Source: Pseudomarimonas arenosa (GTDB lineage Bacteria; Pseudomonadota; Gammaproteobacteria; Xanthomonadales; Xanthomonadaceae). Taken from it: DNA of 35,131 bases. Every line of letters starts with the position of its first letter. Positions within the stretch are counted from its first letter, which is position 1. Below, in pieces: positions 1 through 8,747 of the stretch. Both the position numbers and the translations under genes were made by a program. The DNA lies in assembly GCF_014841215.1 (NCBI RefSeq), contig NZ_JACYTR010000050.1, positions 1 to 35,131 on the forward strand, in the 5' to 3' direction. The notes below the pieces were generated by a model. That model was not told where the DNA came from, did not search any database, and worked only from the letters and a program-made list of their open reading frames with translations.

Positions 1-11
1 TCGCAGCTGCG

Positions 12-56
12 CGGGACTGCGTCCCGATCTCGCCCAAGTGGGCCCACCACTTGGGC
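12..56. repeat. Two adjacent perfect inverted repeats in non-coding left edge
   Basis: CGGGAC at 12-17 pairs with GTCCCG at 21-26 around a 3-nt loop. GCCCAAGTGG at 32-41 pairs with CCACTTGGGC at 47-56 around a 5-nt loop. No credible coding frame covers bases 1-165, so these look like intergenic hairpins downstream of dxs. There is no T-run, so a terminator role is not shown. Confidence 0.6.
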
Positions 57-105
57 TCGTCGCGCCTTGCACTCGACGCAAAGTCCTCGGTGATCATCCG
101 CGCCC

Positions 106-126
106 CCTCATGAAATATCCGGGCTA
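106..126 (+). repeat. 21-bp palindrome-forming element, copy 1
   Basis: The 21 bases here are identical to 21816-21836. The core is GAAATATCCGGGCTA. CATGAAATAT at 109-118 is also inverted as ATATTTCATG at 133-142, giving a 10-bp perfect dyad. It lies just beyond the dxs stop, as the second copy lies on the aminotransferase stop. It behaves like a small intergenic repeat of the REP type. That class assignment is inference. Confidence 0.7.
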
Positions 127-147
127 CCCCGCATATTTCATGCGGGG
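127..147 (-). terminator. GC-rich hairpin downstream of dxs
   Basis: CCCCGCAT (127-134) and ATGCGGGG (140-147) form a perfect 8-bp stem with a 5-nt loop, about 20 nt past the dxs stop. On the minus strand no U-run follows, so it is at best a weak terminator or a transcript-end stabiliser. Confidence 0.4.
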
Positions 148-165
148 CCAGGCAATGCCCGGATT

Positions 166-2070
166 CTAGCCTGCCGCCTGTCGGGCGCTCAGGCTCGGGG
201 CGCTGGGCCAGCGCTTGAGAATGGCGGCCTTGATGCCGGCCGGGTCGAGTCCGGCTTCGGCCAGCGCCTGTTCGCGGCTGGCGTGCTCCTGAAAGTAGTC
301 GGGCAGGCCCAGCTGCAGGATTGGCACCGACAGACCTTCGCGGGCGAGGAATTCCAGCACCGCACTGCCAGCGCCGCCCATGATGGCGTTGTCCTCCAGG
401 GTAATCAGGCCCTCATGACTGAGTGCAAGTTCGCGCAGCAGGGCTTCGTCCAGTGGTTTGATGAAGCGCATGTTGATCAGGCTGGCATCGAGCTCGTCGG
501 CTACCTGTGCCGCGGCCGGCACCATCGCGCCGAACGCCAGCAGGGCCAGACGTTGCCCGCGGCGCCGCACTTCGGCCTTGCCGATCGGCAGGGTGTCGAG
601 CTGTGCGCTCACCGCCACGCCCGGTCCGCTGCCGCGCGGATAGCGCACCGCCGCTGGCCCTTGGTGCTGGAACCCGGTGCTAAGCATGCTGCGGCACTCG
701 GCTTCGTCGGCCGGCGCCATGATCAGCATGTTGGGGATGCAGCGCAGGAAGCTGAGGTCGAAGCTGCCGGCATGGGTGGCGCCATCAGGCCCGACCAGTC
801 CGCCGCGGTCGATCGCAAACAGCACGTCAAGATTCTGCAGGGCGACGTCGTGGATCAGCTGATCGTAGGCGCGCTGCAGAAAGCTGGAGTAAATCGCCAC
901 CACCGGCTTGCTGCCCTCGCAGGCCATGCCGGCGGCCAGTGTGACGGCATGCTGTTCGGCAATCGCCACGTCGAAGTAGCGTTCGGGGAACTCCTTGGAG
1001 AAGCGCACCAGGCCCGAGCCCTCACGCATCGCCGGGGTGATGCCCAGCAGACGCTGGTCGGCCGTCGCCATATCACACAGCCAGTCGCTGAAGATCTGGG
1101 TATAGGTGGGTTTGGCCGGTGCCGATTTCTTGACCAGGCCGACCGAAGGATCAAACGGTGAAACCGCGTGATATTCGATCTGATCGCCTTCGGCCAGCTC
1201 GTAGCCCTTGCCTTTGGTGGTGAGCACATGCAGCAGCTGCGGGCCCTGCAGATTGCTCAGGGTGCGCAAGGCATTGATCAGTGCCGGCAGGTCATGACCA
1301 TCGATCGGGCCGGTGTAGTGGAAGCCCATCTCTTCGAACAGGGTGGAGGGCACGAACATGCCTTTCCAGTGCTCTTCCCAGCGACGCATGAAGCGTGCGG
1401 CCGGACGGTTCTTGTCGCCAAACAGCCGCTTGCCGCTCTCGCGCACGGCATTCAAGGCACGGCTGGCGGTCATTCGACCGAACATCTTGGTCAAGCCGCC
1501 GACGTTCTCCGAGATCGACATCTGGTTGTCGTTCAGCACCACAATCAGATTCGGTTCCGGACTTAGCCCGCCGGCGTGGTTCAGCGCCTCGTAGGCCATG
1601 CCGGCGGTCATCGCGCCATCGCCGATCACCGCGATGACCCGGTTGTCGGCTTCCTTGCGGGCGATGGCCACGGCCATGCCCAGTGCCGCGGAAATCGAAG
1701 TCGAGCTGTGGCCGACGCCGAAGGTGTCGTACTCGCTCTCCTCGCGCCGCGGAAAAGGCGCTAGGCCGTCTTTCTGCTTCACCGTATGAATCTGGTCGCG
1801 ACGACCGGTGAGGATCTTGTGCGGATAACACTGGTGGCCGACGTCCCAGACGATGCGGTCCCTGGGCGTATCAAACAACCAATGCAGAGCCACGCTGAGC
1901 TCGATCACGCCGAGGCCGGCGCCGAAATGGCCGCCCGACTTGCCGACCGATTCGATCAGATAGCGGCGCAACTCGTCAGCAGCGGCGGTCAATTGGTCTT
2001 CGGGCAGGCGTCGCAGCTCAGCGGGGCTGTCGATGCGCGCCAGCAGAGGATAGCGCTGGGCGTCGATCAT
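166..2070 (-). CDS. dxs: 1-deoxy-D-xylulose-5-phosphate synthase
   Basis: Cytosolic, thiamine-diphosphate-dependent enzyme that condenses pyruvate with glyceraldehyde 3-phosphate to give DXP, the first step of the MEP isoprenoid pathway (also feeding thiamine and pyridoxal). The 634-residue product matches the family length. Visible features: the SGGHFG histidine near residue 48, the ThDP/Mg signature GDGAMTAG at about 150-157 followed by NDNQMSIS, the central [15 protein letters not shown] segment, and the AEQHA segment with the catalytic glutamate. I start it at the ATG at 2070 (MIDAQRYP), where family members normally begin. A GTG at 2109 would add 13 residues, and neither start has a clear Shine-Dalgarno. 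The gene lies 85 bp downstream of a same-strand gene and could be co-transcribed with it. The stop falls within a CTAG. Confidence 0.97.
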   Translation of the reverse strand: MIDAQRYPLLARIDSPAELRRLPEDQLTAAADELRRYLIESVGKSGGHFGAGLGVIELSVALHWLFDTPRDRIVWDVGHQCYPHKILTGRRDQIHTVKQKDGLAPFPRREESEYDTFGVGHSSTSISAALGMAVAIARKEADNRVIAVIGDGAMTAGMAYEALNHAGGLSPEPNLIVVLNDNQMSISENVGGLTKMFGRMTASRALNAVRESGKRLFGDKNRPAARFMRRWEEHWKGMFVPSTLFEEMGFHYTGPIDGHDLPALINALRTLSNLQGPQLLHVLTTKGKGYELAEGDQIEYHAVSPFDPSVGLVKKSAPAKPTYTQIFSDWLCDMATADQRLLGITPAMREGSGLVRFSKEFPERYFDVAIAEQHAVTLAAGMACEGSKPVVAIYSSFLQRAYDQLIHDVALQNLDVLFAIDRGGLVGPDGATHAGSFDLSFLRCIPNMLIMAPADEAECRSMLSTGFQHQGPAAVRYPRGSGPGVAVSAQLDTLPIGKAEVRRRGQRLALLAFGAMVPAAAQVADELDASLINMRFIKPLDEALLRELALSHEGLITLEDNAIMGGAGSAVLEFLAREGLSVPILQLGLPDYFQEHASREQALAEAGLDPAGIKAAILKRWPSAPSLSARQAAG

Positions 2071-2155
2071 GGATCTGAAATCAAAGGCGAGCCGGTAATT
2101 TTCCGGCACTGCGCCGTTTGGAGCAAGAAAACGCCGGATTCCGTTCTGCTGCGGC

Positions 2156-3190
2156 TCAGCGCTTGCCGCGCAACCGGCTCAGTAGACCGCCCTTGGATTG
2201 CTCAGCGGCGGCCAGCACAGCGGCGGGTTGGTCTGTTTCGACCAGGCCAATCGCGTGGCAGGCATTGATGAAGTCACAGACGTCGGTCCTGTCCAGCCCA
2301 CTGCCGGCAACCAGCTCCTCGACCGTGCTGAGTTGCTTCAGCATCGCCGTGGCGAGACGGATGTGCTTGGGAAATTCGCGCTCGGTGGTGGGGTACTTGG
2401 ACAGCTTGAAGCGCGAGGCGGCCTGCAAGTCATAGTGCAGTTCGCCCTGGCCGCAGCCAAGACCAGCAATCCAAAGCAGACGCGCCAAGGGCTGGCTGCC
2501 GATGTCGTTGGCCTGGCGCTGGAATTCGCCGGAGGTGATGGCATCCCAATGATCGGCATCGATTACTTTGCGCTGCGCCAGGGGCAAATAGGGCTTGAGC
2601 GGGGTGCCGCCCACATACAGTTTTGCAATCGGATCGATCAGCAGGGCTGGCTCGGCGCCGCGCAGTCGCACCGGGCCCGGCAGCAGCTGGTTGCGCAGGT
2701 AGTCGACCAGCTGCAGGTCACGTTCGGGCAGCGGTTCCGGTTCGGGTGCCGCTGCCTGGGCGGGCGCAGGTGCAGGCGCAGGCTTGGGCGGCTCGCTCTT
2801 GGCCGCTTTGGCGGGCTTGGCAGGCGCTGCGGCCGGAGTCGCCGGGGCAATTGGTTCGGCGGCTGCTGTAGGTGCAGCTACTCGTTCAGTCAGCATGCCC
2901 AGCACGTGGGCCAGACCGTCCTCGGTGGCTGGCCTTGGAAGCATGAAGTCGGCATCGGCGCGAACCGCGGACGTGAGTGCGACGATTGGCCGCGGGCCGC
3001 CGCGGGCGCGCAGCCAGGTCATTTGTCCGTACATGGAGTCAACGTCGATCAGCAGAGCGTCGGCATCGGCTTCCGAAACGAGGGCCCAGGGAATGCCGCA
3101 GCGCTTCACAGCACCGGCAAAAAAGTCCCGAACCGCTTGCTCTTCACCGCTATCCAGCCCGCAAAGAGCCAAGGTGCGCGCACGCCCCAT
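2156..3190 (-). CDS. Uncharacterised protein with degenerate receiver-like N-terminus
   Basis: 344 residues in three parts. Residues 1-100 look like a response-regulator receiver fold: a hydrophobic strand ending in DVDS where the phospho-acceptor would sit, then a late PRP where receivers normally have a Lys-Pro. Residues about 105-155 are an Ala/Pro/Lys-rich linker. The C-terminal 190 residues are an apparently helical domain I do not recognise. Losing the conserved lysine suggests a phosphorylation-independent pseudo-receiver; this is inference from sequence alone. The ATG at 3190 has a good ribosome site (GGGAGAGG about 5 nt upstream), so the start is well supported. It precedes dxs on the same strand, but nothing indicates a metabolic role. 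Confidence 0.8.
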   Translation of the reverse strand: MGRARTLALCGLDSGEEQAVRDFFAGAVKRCGIPWALVSEADADALLIDVDSMYGQMTWLRARGGPRPIVALTSAVRADADFMLPRPATEDGLAHVLGMLTERVAAPTAAAEPIAPATPAAAPAKPAKAAKSEPPKPAPAPAPAQAAAPEPEPLPERDLQLVDYLRNQLLPGPVRLRGAEPALLIDPIAKLYVGGTPLKPYLPLAQRKVIDADHWDAITSGEFQRQANDIGSQPLARLLWIAGLGCGQGELHYDLQAASRFKLSKYPTTEREFPKHIRLATAMLKQLSTVEELVAGSGLDRTDVCDFINACHAIGLVETDQPAAVLAAAEQSKGGLLSRLRGKR

Positions 3191-3237
3191 CTGCCACCTC
3201 TCCCACCACGCCGGCCTGGCGCCGGACGCGCAGTGTT

Positions 3238-3283
3238 GATGATGCTCGGTCTGGCGTCAATTGCGCAATTGGCCAGCATCATC
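3238..3283. promoter_or_regulatory. 46-bp extended dyad between divergent genes
   Basis: GATGATGCT (3238-3246) is inverted as AGCATCATC (3275-3283). The centre is a perfect 14-bp palindrome, CAATTGCGCAATTG (3258-3271), with further TGGC/GCCA pairing. It lies between the minus-strand receiver-like gene and the plus-strand accessory pair, so it could be an operator or a cruciform/hairpin. No T-run follows on either strand. Confidence 0.5.
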
Positions 3284-3344
3284 CGCCGGGACAGGCTCGT
3301 TAGCAGCCACCTGAGGCGTAACGCGGCAGGCATGTGAAGGGGGG

Positions 3345-3373
3345 TTGACGCAAATGTGAAGGAAAAGAGAATT
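3345..3373 (+). promoter_or_regulatory. Possible promoter of the accessory pair
   Basis: TTGACG at 3345-3350 is a good -35 match. With a 17-bp spacer the -10 would be AGAATT, which is poor. It is listed because it is the best sigma70-like -35 hexamer I see upstream of 3404. Confidence 0.25.
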
Positions 3374-3403
3374 CGCGCCTTCGTTTCCTAGAGCGTTCAT
3401 AGC

Positions 3404-4060
3404 ATGTTGACTCGGACAGTCAGGCTCACCTTTTTTTGCGCCATCATTTTTTGCGTCAGTGAAAGTGCTTGGGCCGATTGTTCTGACAAGAACCTCGGAA
3501 TCTACGAATGGAACTGGCGAATTCGGCAGTGGGTATTGACTCAGGAGCATTGGAGCGGTTGGGCCCAAACGGAGCCCATGAGAGCGGGTGATATCTACAT
3601 CCCGGCGTCGTTTTTTGGCGGAGGCGGCGGCACTGGTCCAGGCCATGAACCGCTCCGAATCAGTCCCCGCGAAGCAGGTTCAGACCAACGGAAGCCTGCT
3701 CCGGCCGAGGAAAATAGCATAGCTTCAAACACACACTGTATGCCTCAAGTCACCGTGACAGCTGGTGTGGGTCAGGCCGGCGATGTCTTCGTGGTGTTTC
3801 GTCGCGTTCTTGGCGGGGGCGGAGGAGGTGGCGCTGGTCGAGGAGGCACCAAAGTGCCGTCTGCCCAAGAGGGGTACCATTGTTCAATAGACTTCGAAGC
3901 CCGGCTTGCCAACGCTGCCCAATCCATAAGGGCTCGCAGTCCATTTGCGCGGATTGGCTCGATATGGGTGATTAGCTACAACAATGGTCAACAGGAGAGC
4001 TTTGTGGTGACGAGTACATTCGGAACCCTCGGGGTCAAGCCAATCTCAGAGTGCAAATAG
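3404..4060 (+). CDS. Unrecognised exported glycine-rich protein
   Basis: 218 residues of a family I do not recognise. Residues 1-24 are a clear Sec signal peptide: RTVR, a hydrophobic run, then a likely cut after AWA. The mature chain has four cysteines, enough for two disulfides, consistent with a periplasmic or extracellular location. It carries two glycine runs, GGGGG near residue 75 and GGGGGGG near 140, in otherwise polar sequence. Base composition looks lower in GC than the flanks, with AT-rich codons such as TTT and ATT in the leader. It lies 11 bp ahead of, or overlaps, the next gene depending on that gene's start, so the two probably form one transcript. Function unknown. Confidence 0.75.
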   Translation: MLTRTVRLTFFCAIIFCVSESAWADCSDKNLGIYEWNWRIRQWVLTQEHWSGWAQTEPMRAGDIYIPASFFGGGGGTGPGHEPLRISPREAGSDQRKPAPAEENSIASNTHCMPQVTVTAGVGQAGDVFVVFRRVLGGGGGGGAGRGGTKVPSAQEGYHCSIDFEARLANAAQSIRARSPFARIGSIWVISYNNGQQESFVVTSTFGTLGVKPISECK

Positions 4061-4071
4061 CGCAGCCTGAT

Positions 4072-5019
4072 ATGTCGAAACGTCTCGTCCAGCTCTCGTG
4101 TGTAGCCGTGGTTGCAACATCGGCCGCCTTTTACCTGTCACGGAGCCAAGAGCTCGAGGTTGAGCTGGCGGTACTGAACGCGGATCAAGGCCGCTCGTTG
4201 ATTGTCGAGAAAGCAAGCCGGATGGCAGATCAATCAGCCTCCGCCTCGGCTGCCCTTTCGAGCGGCGGCACTCGGTGGGTTGCGGATTCTATGGCGGCAA
4301 TTCAATCGGCCAAGCCCGACTCTCCCTCCGGCATGCTGGATCAACGAGAGCTGCTTCGACACGGTACGGACATCTGCAATTTCTTCGCAGTCAGTGCCGG
4401 AACTGGTTCCACGTCAATGGTGGATTTCGTAATGCGGACGTCGGACTCTCAGGTGCTGTCGGATGAGCATCTCCGATCTGCAGCGTTGGTCGATCGGTTT
4501 CGCCAGCGCTTTTGCTCCAGCGGCCTCGATGTGGAGGAGGTGACCGCATCGAGCCTAGAGTCACTGCGCGCCGACCTCTTGGAGGCGGATTTGGCGATCA
4601 TCCTAGACGCCATGGACCTTTCTGAGGGCGCCGACGAGTCTACGGTTCTTGCAGTACGGGACGGCCTCACCGAAGTTCTGTCTACAACTGACAGCCCTAC
4701 CGCATTCTTTCTTGCCGCAGAATCATTCGTGGGCGAGTCCCCGCTAGCGAGATCGTTTCCGCCTGAAGGCTTTAGGCCGATTTTCCGCGATCCTGTCCAT
4801 CCGTCGACATACCGCCAAGTTGGGAACATGCTTGCCTACTGTCGGCTGACACCCGTCACCTGTGAGCCGGGTTCGCTTGCCGTGATCCTGTCGTGTTTTC
4901 CTTCCAATTGCAGAGAGGGTGAGTCGGTCTTTGGTTATTACTCGCGAACCGTCTCTCCGCAAGTGCTGAATGATGCACAGCGCTATGCAGAGTATTTACT
5001 GTCCCTACGCCGCAGCTAG
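4072..5019 (+). CDS. Unrecognised membrane-anchored protein
   Basis: About 315 residues from the ATG at 4072. An in-frame GTG at 4051 would add seven residues and overlap the previous gene; neither start has a strong ribosome site. Residues about 5-22 form a hydrophobic segment after MSKR, so the protein is probably anchored in the inner membrane with a periplasmic body, or is exported. The body is acidic and mixed alpha/beta in appearance, with a cluster of cysteines in the last 60 residues. I recognise no family. It pairs with the exported protein at 3404, and the two look like partners. Its TAG stop shares bases with the stop of the convergent HNH gene. Confidence 0.72.
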   Translation: MSKRLVQLSCVAVVATSAAFYLSRSQELEVELAVLNADQGRSLIVEKASRMADQSASASAALSSGGTRWVADSMAAIQSAKPDSPSGMLDQRELLRHGTDICNFFAVSAGTGSTSMVDFVMRTSDSQVLSDEHLRSAALVDRFRQRFCSSGLDVEEVTASSLESLRADLLEADLAIILDAMDLSEGADESTVLAVRDGLTEVLSTTDSPTAFFLAAESFVGESPLARSFPPEGFRPIFRDPVHPSTYRQVGNMLAYCRLTPVTCEPGSLAVILSCFPSNCREGESVFGYYSRTVSPQVLNDAQRYAEYLLSLRRS

Positions 5020-5618
5020 GCCAGCCGCGGTGAGCGCTTGGGCAGGTGGCTGCGCAGAAATTCCATCTGATCGGCCAGGATATTGCGGTTGGAGAGGATC
5101 AGGTGCTCGACCCAGCTCGGCCGATAGGGCACCGCCAGCAGGGGCATGCCGGCCTCGGCCGGGGTGCGATTGCGCTTGCGCACATTGCAGTGGATGCAGG
5201 CGGTGACCACATTCACCCAACGGTCCTTGCCGCCGCGCGAAATGGGCACCACGTGATCGCGGGTCAGTTGCTGCTTGCCGTATTGCTGGCCGCAGTACAG
5301 GCAAAGATGCTGATCGCGGGCAAACAGGGCGGCATTGGTCAGCGCCGGGGTCGGGTCCAGCGCTGTCGGGCGGGCGCGCCCGCGTGAGGCCACGATGGGA
5401 TGCAGCTCAATCAGGCTCTGCTTGCCGGTGCTGCGTTGCCAGCCACCGTGAATGGTCATGCAGGGCGAGCCGATCGTCCACGCCACCGCATCGCGCACGT
5501 AGAGGCAGGTGGCGTCTTGCCACGACATCCAATCGAGAATGCGTCCATTCGCGTCCAGCGACAGCACTCGGGCTTTTTGCCGTTCAGCGCTCGCCGTGTG
5601 CACCAACTCCAAGGGCAT
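5016..5618 (-). CDS. HNH endonuclease family protein
   Basis: 200-residue protein with a C-terminal HNH nuclease fold. CLYC (about 106-109) and CIHC (about 141-144) supply a structural zinc site. The intervening DHVVP (Asp121-His122) and the N in WVNVV (about 136) match the ββα-metal active site. The N-terminal 80 residues resemble the lead-in of the small housekeeping HNH proteins common in proteobacteria; their substrate is poorly defined. The start is the ATG at 5618 because AGGAGG lies 5 nt upstream. A longer frame reaches 5786, but its extra 56 residues precede this ribosome site and look non-conserved. No methylase or toxin/immunity partner is adjacent, so a restriction role is not indicated. 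Confidence 0.9.
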   Translation of the reverse strand: MPLELVHTASAERQKARVLSLDANGRILDWMSWQDATCLYVRDAVAWTIGSPCMTIHGGWQRSTGKQSLIELHPIVASRGRARPTALDPTPALTNAALFARDQHLCLYCGQQYGKQQLTRDHVVPISRGGKDRWVNVVTACIHCNVRKRNRTPAEAGMPLLAVPYRPSWVEHLILSNRNILADQMEFLRSHLPKRSPRLA

Positions 5619-5623
5619 ACGAT

Positions 5624-5629
5624 CCTCCT
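5624..5629 (-). promoter_or_regulatory. Strong Shine-Dalgarno deciding the HNH gene start
   Basis: Minus-strand AGGAGG sits 5 nt before the ATG at 5618. It shifts the start 168 bp inside the longest open frame, leaving the stretch up to 5801 as leader and promoter DNA. Confidence 0.8.
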
Positions 5630-5801
5630 GGTTCAGGGCAGGCAGGCTCGACGCACCCAGGGGCACGCCGTCCTCCGCATAGGCCAAGCATAACGAATTT
5701 GATGAAACCGTAATGACAAGCACGCCCAACGGCGTGCTGGCGCTGAAATTCGGTGGTAGCGGGGGTGGGGTGGCGGAGTCGGGCATCGACTCCGCCGCCG
5801 C

Positions 5802-6290
5802 TCACAGCGGCTTCACCATGCGTAACATTTCGACCCCGAAGCCGGCTTTCTCGTAGGTCGCGATGGCGCGCTCGTTGCCCGGAAAAGCAGCCAGCTGCAG
5901 TCGCTCGCAGCGGTGTTCGCGGGCGAAGCTTTCGGCGTACTTGATCAAGGCCTGGCCGATACCCTTGCCATCCATTTCCGGCACCACGGCCAAGTCCGAG
6001 ATGTGGCAATTCTGGTGGCCAGTGAAGAAATCCGTCACCAGTTGCAGGTGAACGAAGCCCACCCGCTCGCCGCTGCTGTCGTCTTCGGCGATGAACATGA
6101 AGGAGCCAGGCGGCTGGTCTTCCAGGTGCCGGATCAGGTCCTTCTTGATGCCCTCCAACACCACGTTGCGTCGCCGCCACTTGGGCAGCTCGAAGTCGAC
6201 GAAACGGGGCGCCAGCCCCAAGACAAACTCGTCATCGTCCGCGCCAGCAGCGCGGACCAACAACTCAAGCTCCCCTGCCTGGATGTGCAT
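5802..6290 (-). CDS. GNAT-family N-acetyltransferase
   Basis: 162 residues with a GNAT fold. The acetyl-CoA pyrophosphate-binding motif A is seen as DLAVVPEMDGKGIG at about 99-112 (Gln/Arg-x-x-Gly-x-Gly/Ala type), and motif B as NERAIATYEKAGF at about 139-151. The substrate cannot be read from the sequence; similar stand-alone GNATs acetylate small amines, antibiotics or protein N-termini. The start is the ATG at 6290. The frame continues to a TTG at 6371, but that extension is basic, unconserved in style and has no ribosome site. It lies 87 bp downstream of the acyl-CoA dehydrogenase on the same strand. Confidence 0.88.
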   Translation of the reverse strand: MHIQAGELELLVRAAGADDDEFVLGLAPRFVDFELPKWRRRNVVLEGIKKDLIRHLEDQPPGSFMFIAEDDSSGERVGFVHLQLVTDFFTGHQNCHISDLAVVPEMDGKGIGQALIKYAESFAREHRCERLQLAAFPGNERAIATYEKAGFGVEMLRMVKPL

Positions 6291-6377
6291 GCGACCAAAC
6301 TTTTTGGGTTGGGTGGACGCCCCATTATGCCGGTTGCGCCCGCCGAGGGAAGAGGGCGGGCGCAAACGCAAGCTAAA

Positions 6378-8165
6378 TCAGGCGACGAAAGCGGCTTCGT
6401 CCAGCTCCATCAGGCTGGCCGCGCCGGTCTTGATGGCGGCGGCGTGGCTGAAGGTGCGCGGCAGAATCTTCTGGAAGTAGAAGCGCGCCAGGGCCCGCTT
6501 GCGTGCCGCCAGTTCAGCATTGCCGCTGCGATCGGCTGCCTCCACCGCACGCGCCCACCAGTAGGCCAGTGCGACGTAGCCGGAGAAGAACAGGTAGTCC
6601 ACCGCGGCGGCGCCCAGATTGTCCGGGTTCTCCATGGTGGCCTTGCCGATTTCCATGGTCAGCTGTTGCCATTCCTGCGCCATCTGCGCCAGCGGGGCGA
6701 CAAACTCGGCCAGCTGGACATTCTTGGTGTGGCCGGAACAGAACTCCACCACCAGGCCAAGGAAGCGCTTCAGGCCGGCGCCCTGCAGCTGAATGGTCTT
6801 GCGACCCAGCAGATCGAGTGCCTGAATGCCGGTGGTGCCTTCGTACATTGTGGTGATGCGGGCGTCGCGAGCCAGCTGTTCCATGCCCCATTCGGCGATA
6901 TAGCCATGGCCGCCAAACACTTGCTGCGCGTGATAGGTGCACTCCACGCTCCACTCGGTGAGACAGGCCTTGACGATCGGAGTCAGGAAACCGAGCAGTT
7001 CATCCGCCGCCTGACGCGCTTCGGCCGATTCACTGCGTTCGAGAATGTCGACTTGCAATGATGCCTGCAGGGCCAGATAGCGACTGCCCTCGGCCAGGGT
7101 GCGGCAGGTCAACAGCATGCGCCGGATATCCGGGTGCACGATCAGCGGATCGGCCGGTTTGTCCGGCCGCTTCGGGCCACTCAGCGAGCGCGATTGCAGG
7201 CGATCCAGCGCGTAGGCGGAGGCGTTCTGGTAGGCGCGTTCGATCAGGCCCAGGCCCTGCAGGCCGACGGCGAGGCGGGCCGTGTTCATCATGGTGAACA
7301 TCGCATTCAAGCCCTTGTTCGCAGTGCCGATCAGATAGCCCTCGGCGCCATCGAAGTTCATCACACAGGTGGCCGAGGCATGGATGCCCATCTTGTGCTC
7401 GATCGAGCCGCAGACCGCTGGGTTGCGTTCGCCCATGCTGCCGTCGCGAGCCACCTTGAACTTCGGCACGATGAACAGCGAGATGCCCTTGGTGCCGGCG
7501 GGGGCGTCGGGCAGGCGCGCCAGCACCAGATGGACGATGTTCTCGGTGAGGTCGTGATCGCCGCCGGTGATGAAGATCTTGGTACCTGAAATGGCGTACT
7601 TGCCGTCGGCAACCGGCTCGGCCTTGGTCTTCAGCAGACCAAGATCCGAGCCACAGTGTGGCTCGGTCAGGCACATGGTGCCGGTCCAGCGGCCTTCCAC
7701 GATGGGGGCCAGGAACGCCGCGCGCTGCCACTCCTCGCCGTGCTGCTTCAGCGCTTCGGTGGCGCCGTGTGAAAGCAACGGGTAGTTGCCCCAGGGCAGG
7801 TTGGCCGAGTCGATCATTTCCTTGACCAGGGCCCCCACCGTTTCCGGCAGGTGCTGGCCGCCGTAGGCCTCGGGTGCGGTCAGTCCGGTCCAGCCGCCTT
7901 CGACGAACTGCTGATAGGCCTCCTTGAAGCCGGTCGGCGTGCTCACCGAGCCGCTGGCGACATCCAGGCGGCAGCCTTCGCTGTCGCCGCTCTGATAAAT
8001 CGGCGCCAGCACCGATTGGGTGAACTTGGCGCTCTCTTCCAGCACTGCTTCAATGATGTCGCGGCTGGCGCTGTCGGCGCCCAGCTCGGCGAACACCTTG
8101 TCCGCCTGCACCACATCGAACAGGGCGAAGCTCATTTCCTTGACTGGGGCTTGATACTTGTTCAT
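6378..8165 (-). CDS. Acyl-CoA dehydrogenase, long DmdC/FadE-like type
   Basis: 595-residue FAD flavoenzyme that introduces the alpha-beta double bond into an acyl-CoA and passes electrons to ETF. Domains in order: N-terminal helical domain, central beta domain (MCLTEPHCGSDLG and KIFITGGDHD, which contact FAD and substrate), C-terminal helical domain with the catalytic glutamate in MYEGTTGIQ, and an extra C-terminal domain typical of the roughly 600-residue subfamily that includes 3-methylmercaptopropionyl-CoA dehydrogenase. The chain-length substrate is uncertain; general beta-oxidation is most likely. The start is the ATG at 8165, with GGAG 8 nt upstream; an in-frame TTG lies 12 nt earlier. 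It follows the lipoprotein gene by 18 bp, suggesting co-transcription. Confidence 0.93.
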   Translation of the reverse strand: MNKYQAPVKEMSFALFDVVQADKVFAELGADSASRDIIEAVLEESAKFTQSVLAPIYQSGDSEGCRLDVASGSVSTPTGFKEAYQQFVEGGWTGLTAPEAYGGQHLPETVGALVKEMIDSANLPWGNYPLLSHGATEALKQHGEEWQRAAFLAPIVEGRWTGTMCLTEPHCGSDLGLLKTKAEPVADGKYAISGTKIFITGGDHDLTENIVHLVLARLPDAPAGTKGISLFIVPKFKVARDGSMGERNPAVCGSIEHKMGIHASATCVMNFDGAEGYLIGTANKGLNAMFTMMNTARLAVGLQGLGLIERAYQNASAYALDRLQSRSLSGPKRPDKPADPLIVHPDIRRMLLTCRTLAEGSRYLALQASLQVDILERSESAEARQAADELLGFLTPIVKACLTEWSVECTYHAQQVFGGHGYIAEWGMEQLARDARITTMYEGTTGIQALDLLGRKTIQLQGAGLKRFLGLVVEFCSGHTKNVQLAEFVAPLAQMAQEWQQLTMEIGKATMENPDNLGAAAVDYLFFSGYVALAYWWARAVEAADRSGNAELAARKRALARFYFQKILPRTFSHAAAIKTGAASLMELDEAAFVA

Positions 8166-8183
8166 CGCATTCTCCAAAGAAAC

Positions 8184-8642
8184 TCAGCGCAGCACGCCGG
8201 GCAGGCCGGGCACCGGCGCCAGCGCACTGCTGTATTCGAAGTCGAACTCACGCTTGGGCTCACTGAATCGCACAGATCCATTGAGCGAATACTTCAAACT
8301 GCGCCGCGACTCCATCGTCGAGTCGAGCACGGCGCGCCATTCAGCGCTAGGCCTGAACCGCCATTCCAGTAGTTCCACCGAGCGCGCCGAAACACTGACT
8401 TCGCTGCTGAGCAGAATTGGCATGGCGGGGCCATCGGCCAGGCTGATCTGGCCCTCCAGTCGATTGAGCGTCATTGGCAAATCGCTGAAGCTGTTGAGCC
8501 GGATCACCGCCAGCCACTGATCGCCCTCAACGCGCAGTTCCTGCAAGCTGACTTCGGGTGGAAACACGCGTTTCGGCGGCCCGCCAGCGCAGGCAGCGAG
8601 TGAAAGAATCATCAACAGGGCGGCAAACAATCGAAGGTGCAT
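8184..8642 (-). CDS. LEA type 2-like lipoprotein
   Basis: 152 residues. MHLRLFAALLMILSLAAC is a lipoprotein signal peptide with lipobox LAAC followed by AGG. The rest resembles the all-beta LEA14/water-stress fold: alternating hydrophobic strands such as LQELRVEGDQWLAVIRLNSFSD, where an N-S-F/N-P turn is usual. Bacterial members are envelope proteins of unclear function. The start at the ATG at 8642 puts the signal peptide at residue 1; a longer frame to 8684 adds 14 unlikely residues. It is immediately upstream of the acyl-CoA dehydrogenase and divergent from the diguanylate cyclase at 8748, with about 105 bp between. Confidence 0.82.
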   Translation of the reverse strand: MHLRLFAALLMILSLAACAGGPPKRVFPPEVSLQELRVEGDQWLAVIRLNSFSDLPMTLNRLEGQISLADGPAMPILLSSEVSVSARSVELLEWRFRPSAEWRAVLDSTMESRRSLKYSLNGSVRFSEPKREFDFEYSSALAPVPGLPGVLR

Positions 8643-8747
8643 GGCGATCCAGGGCTCGACGTATACTGCGCTGAAGCATAACAAGGCATTCGTCGATTGG
8701 CGGCGAGTGCTCCAGGTCTGTTAATTCAGAGAGTGTTCGGCCAGCGA

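Noticed and set aside
283-1161. 292-codon open frame antisense to dxs
   Set aside because: dxs is unambiguous on the other strand; this frame has no recognisable domain.
5913-7061. Plus-strand open frame crossing the acetyltransferase and acyl-CoA dehydrogenase
   Set aside because: It spans two clear minus-strand genes and their spacer, and has mirror-frame composition.
8662-8667. TATACT as a -10 element for the GAF-GGDEF gene
   Set aside because: No -35-like hexamer at 16-18 bp, and the start codon of the gene is itself uncertain.
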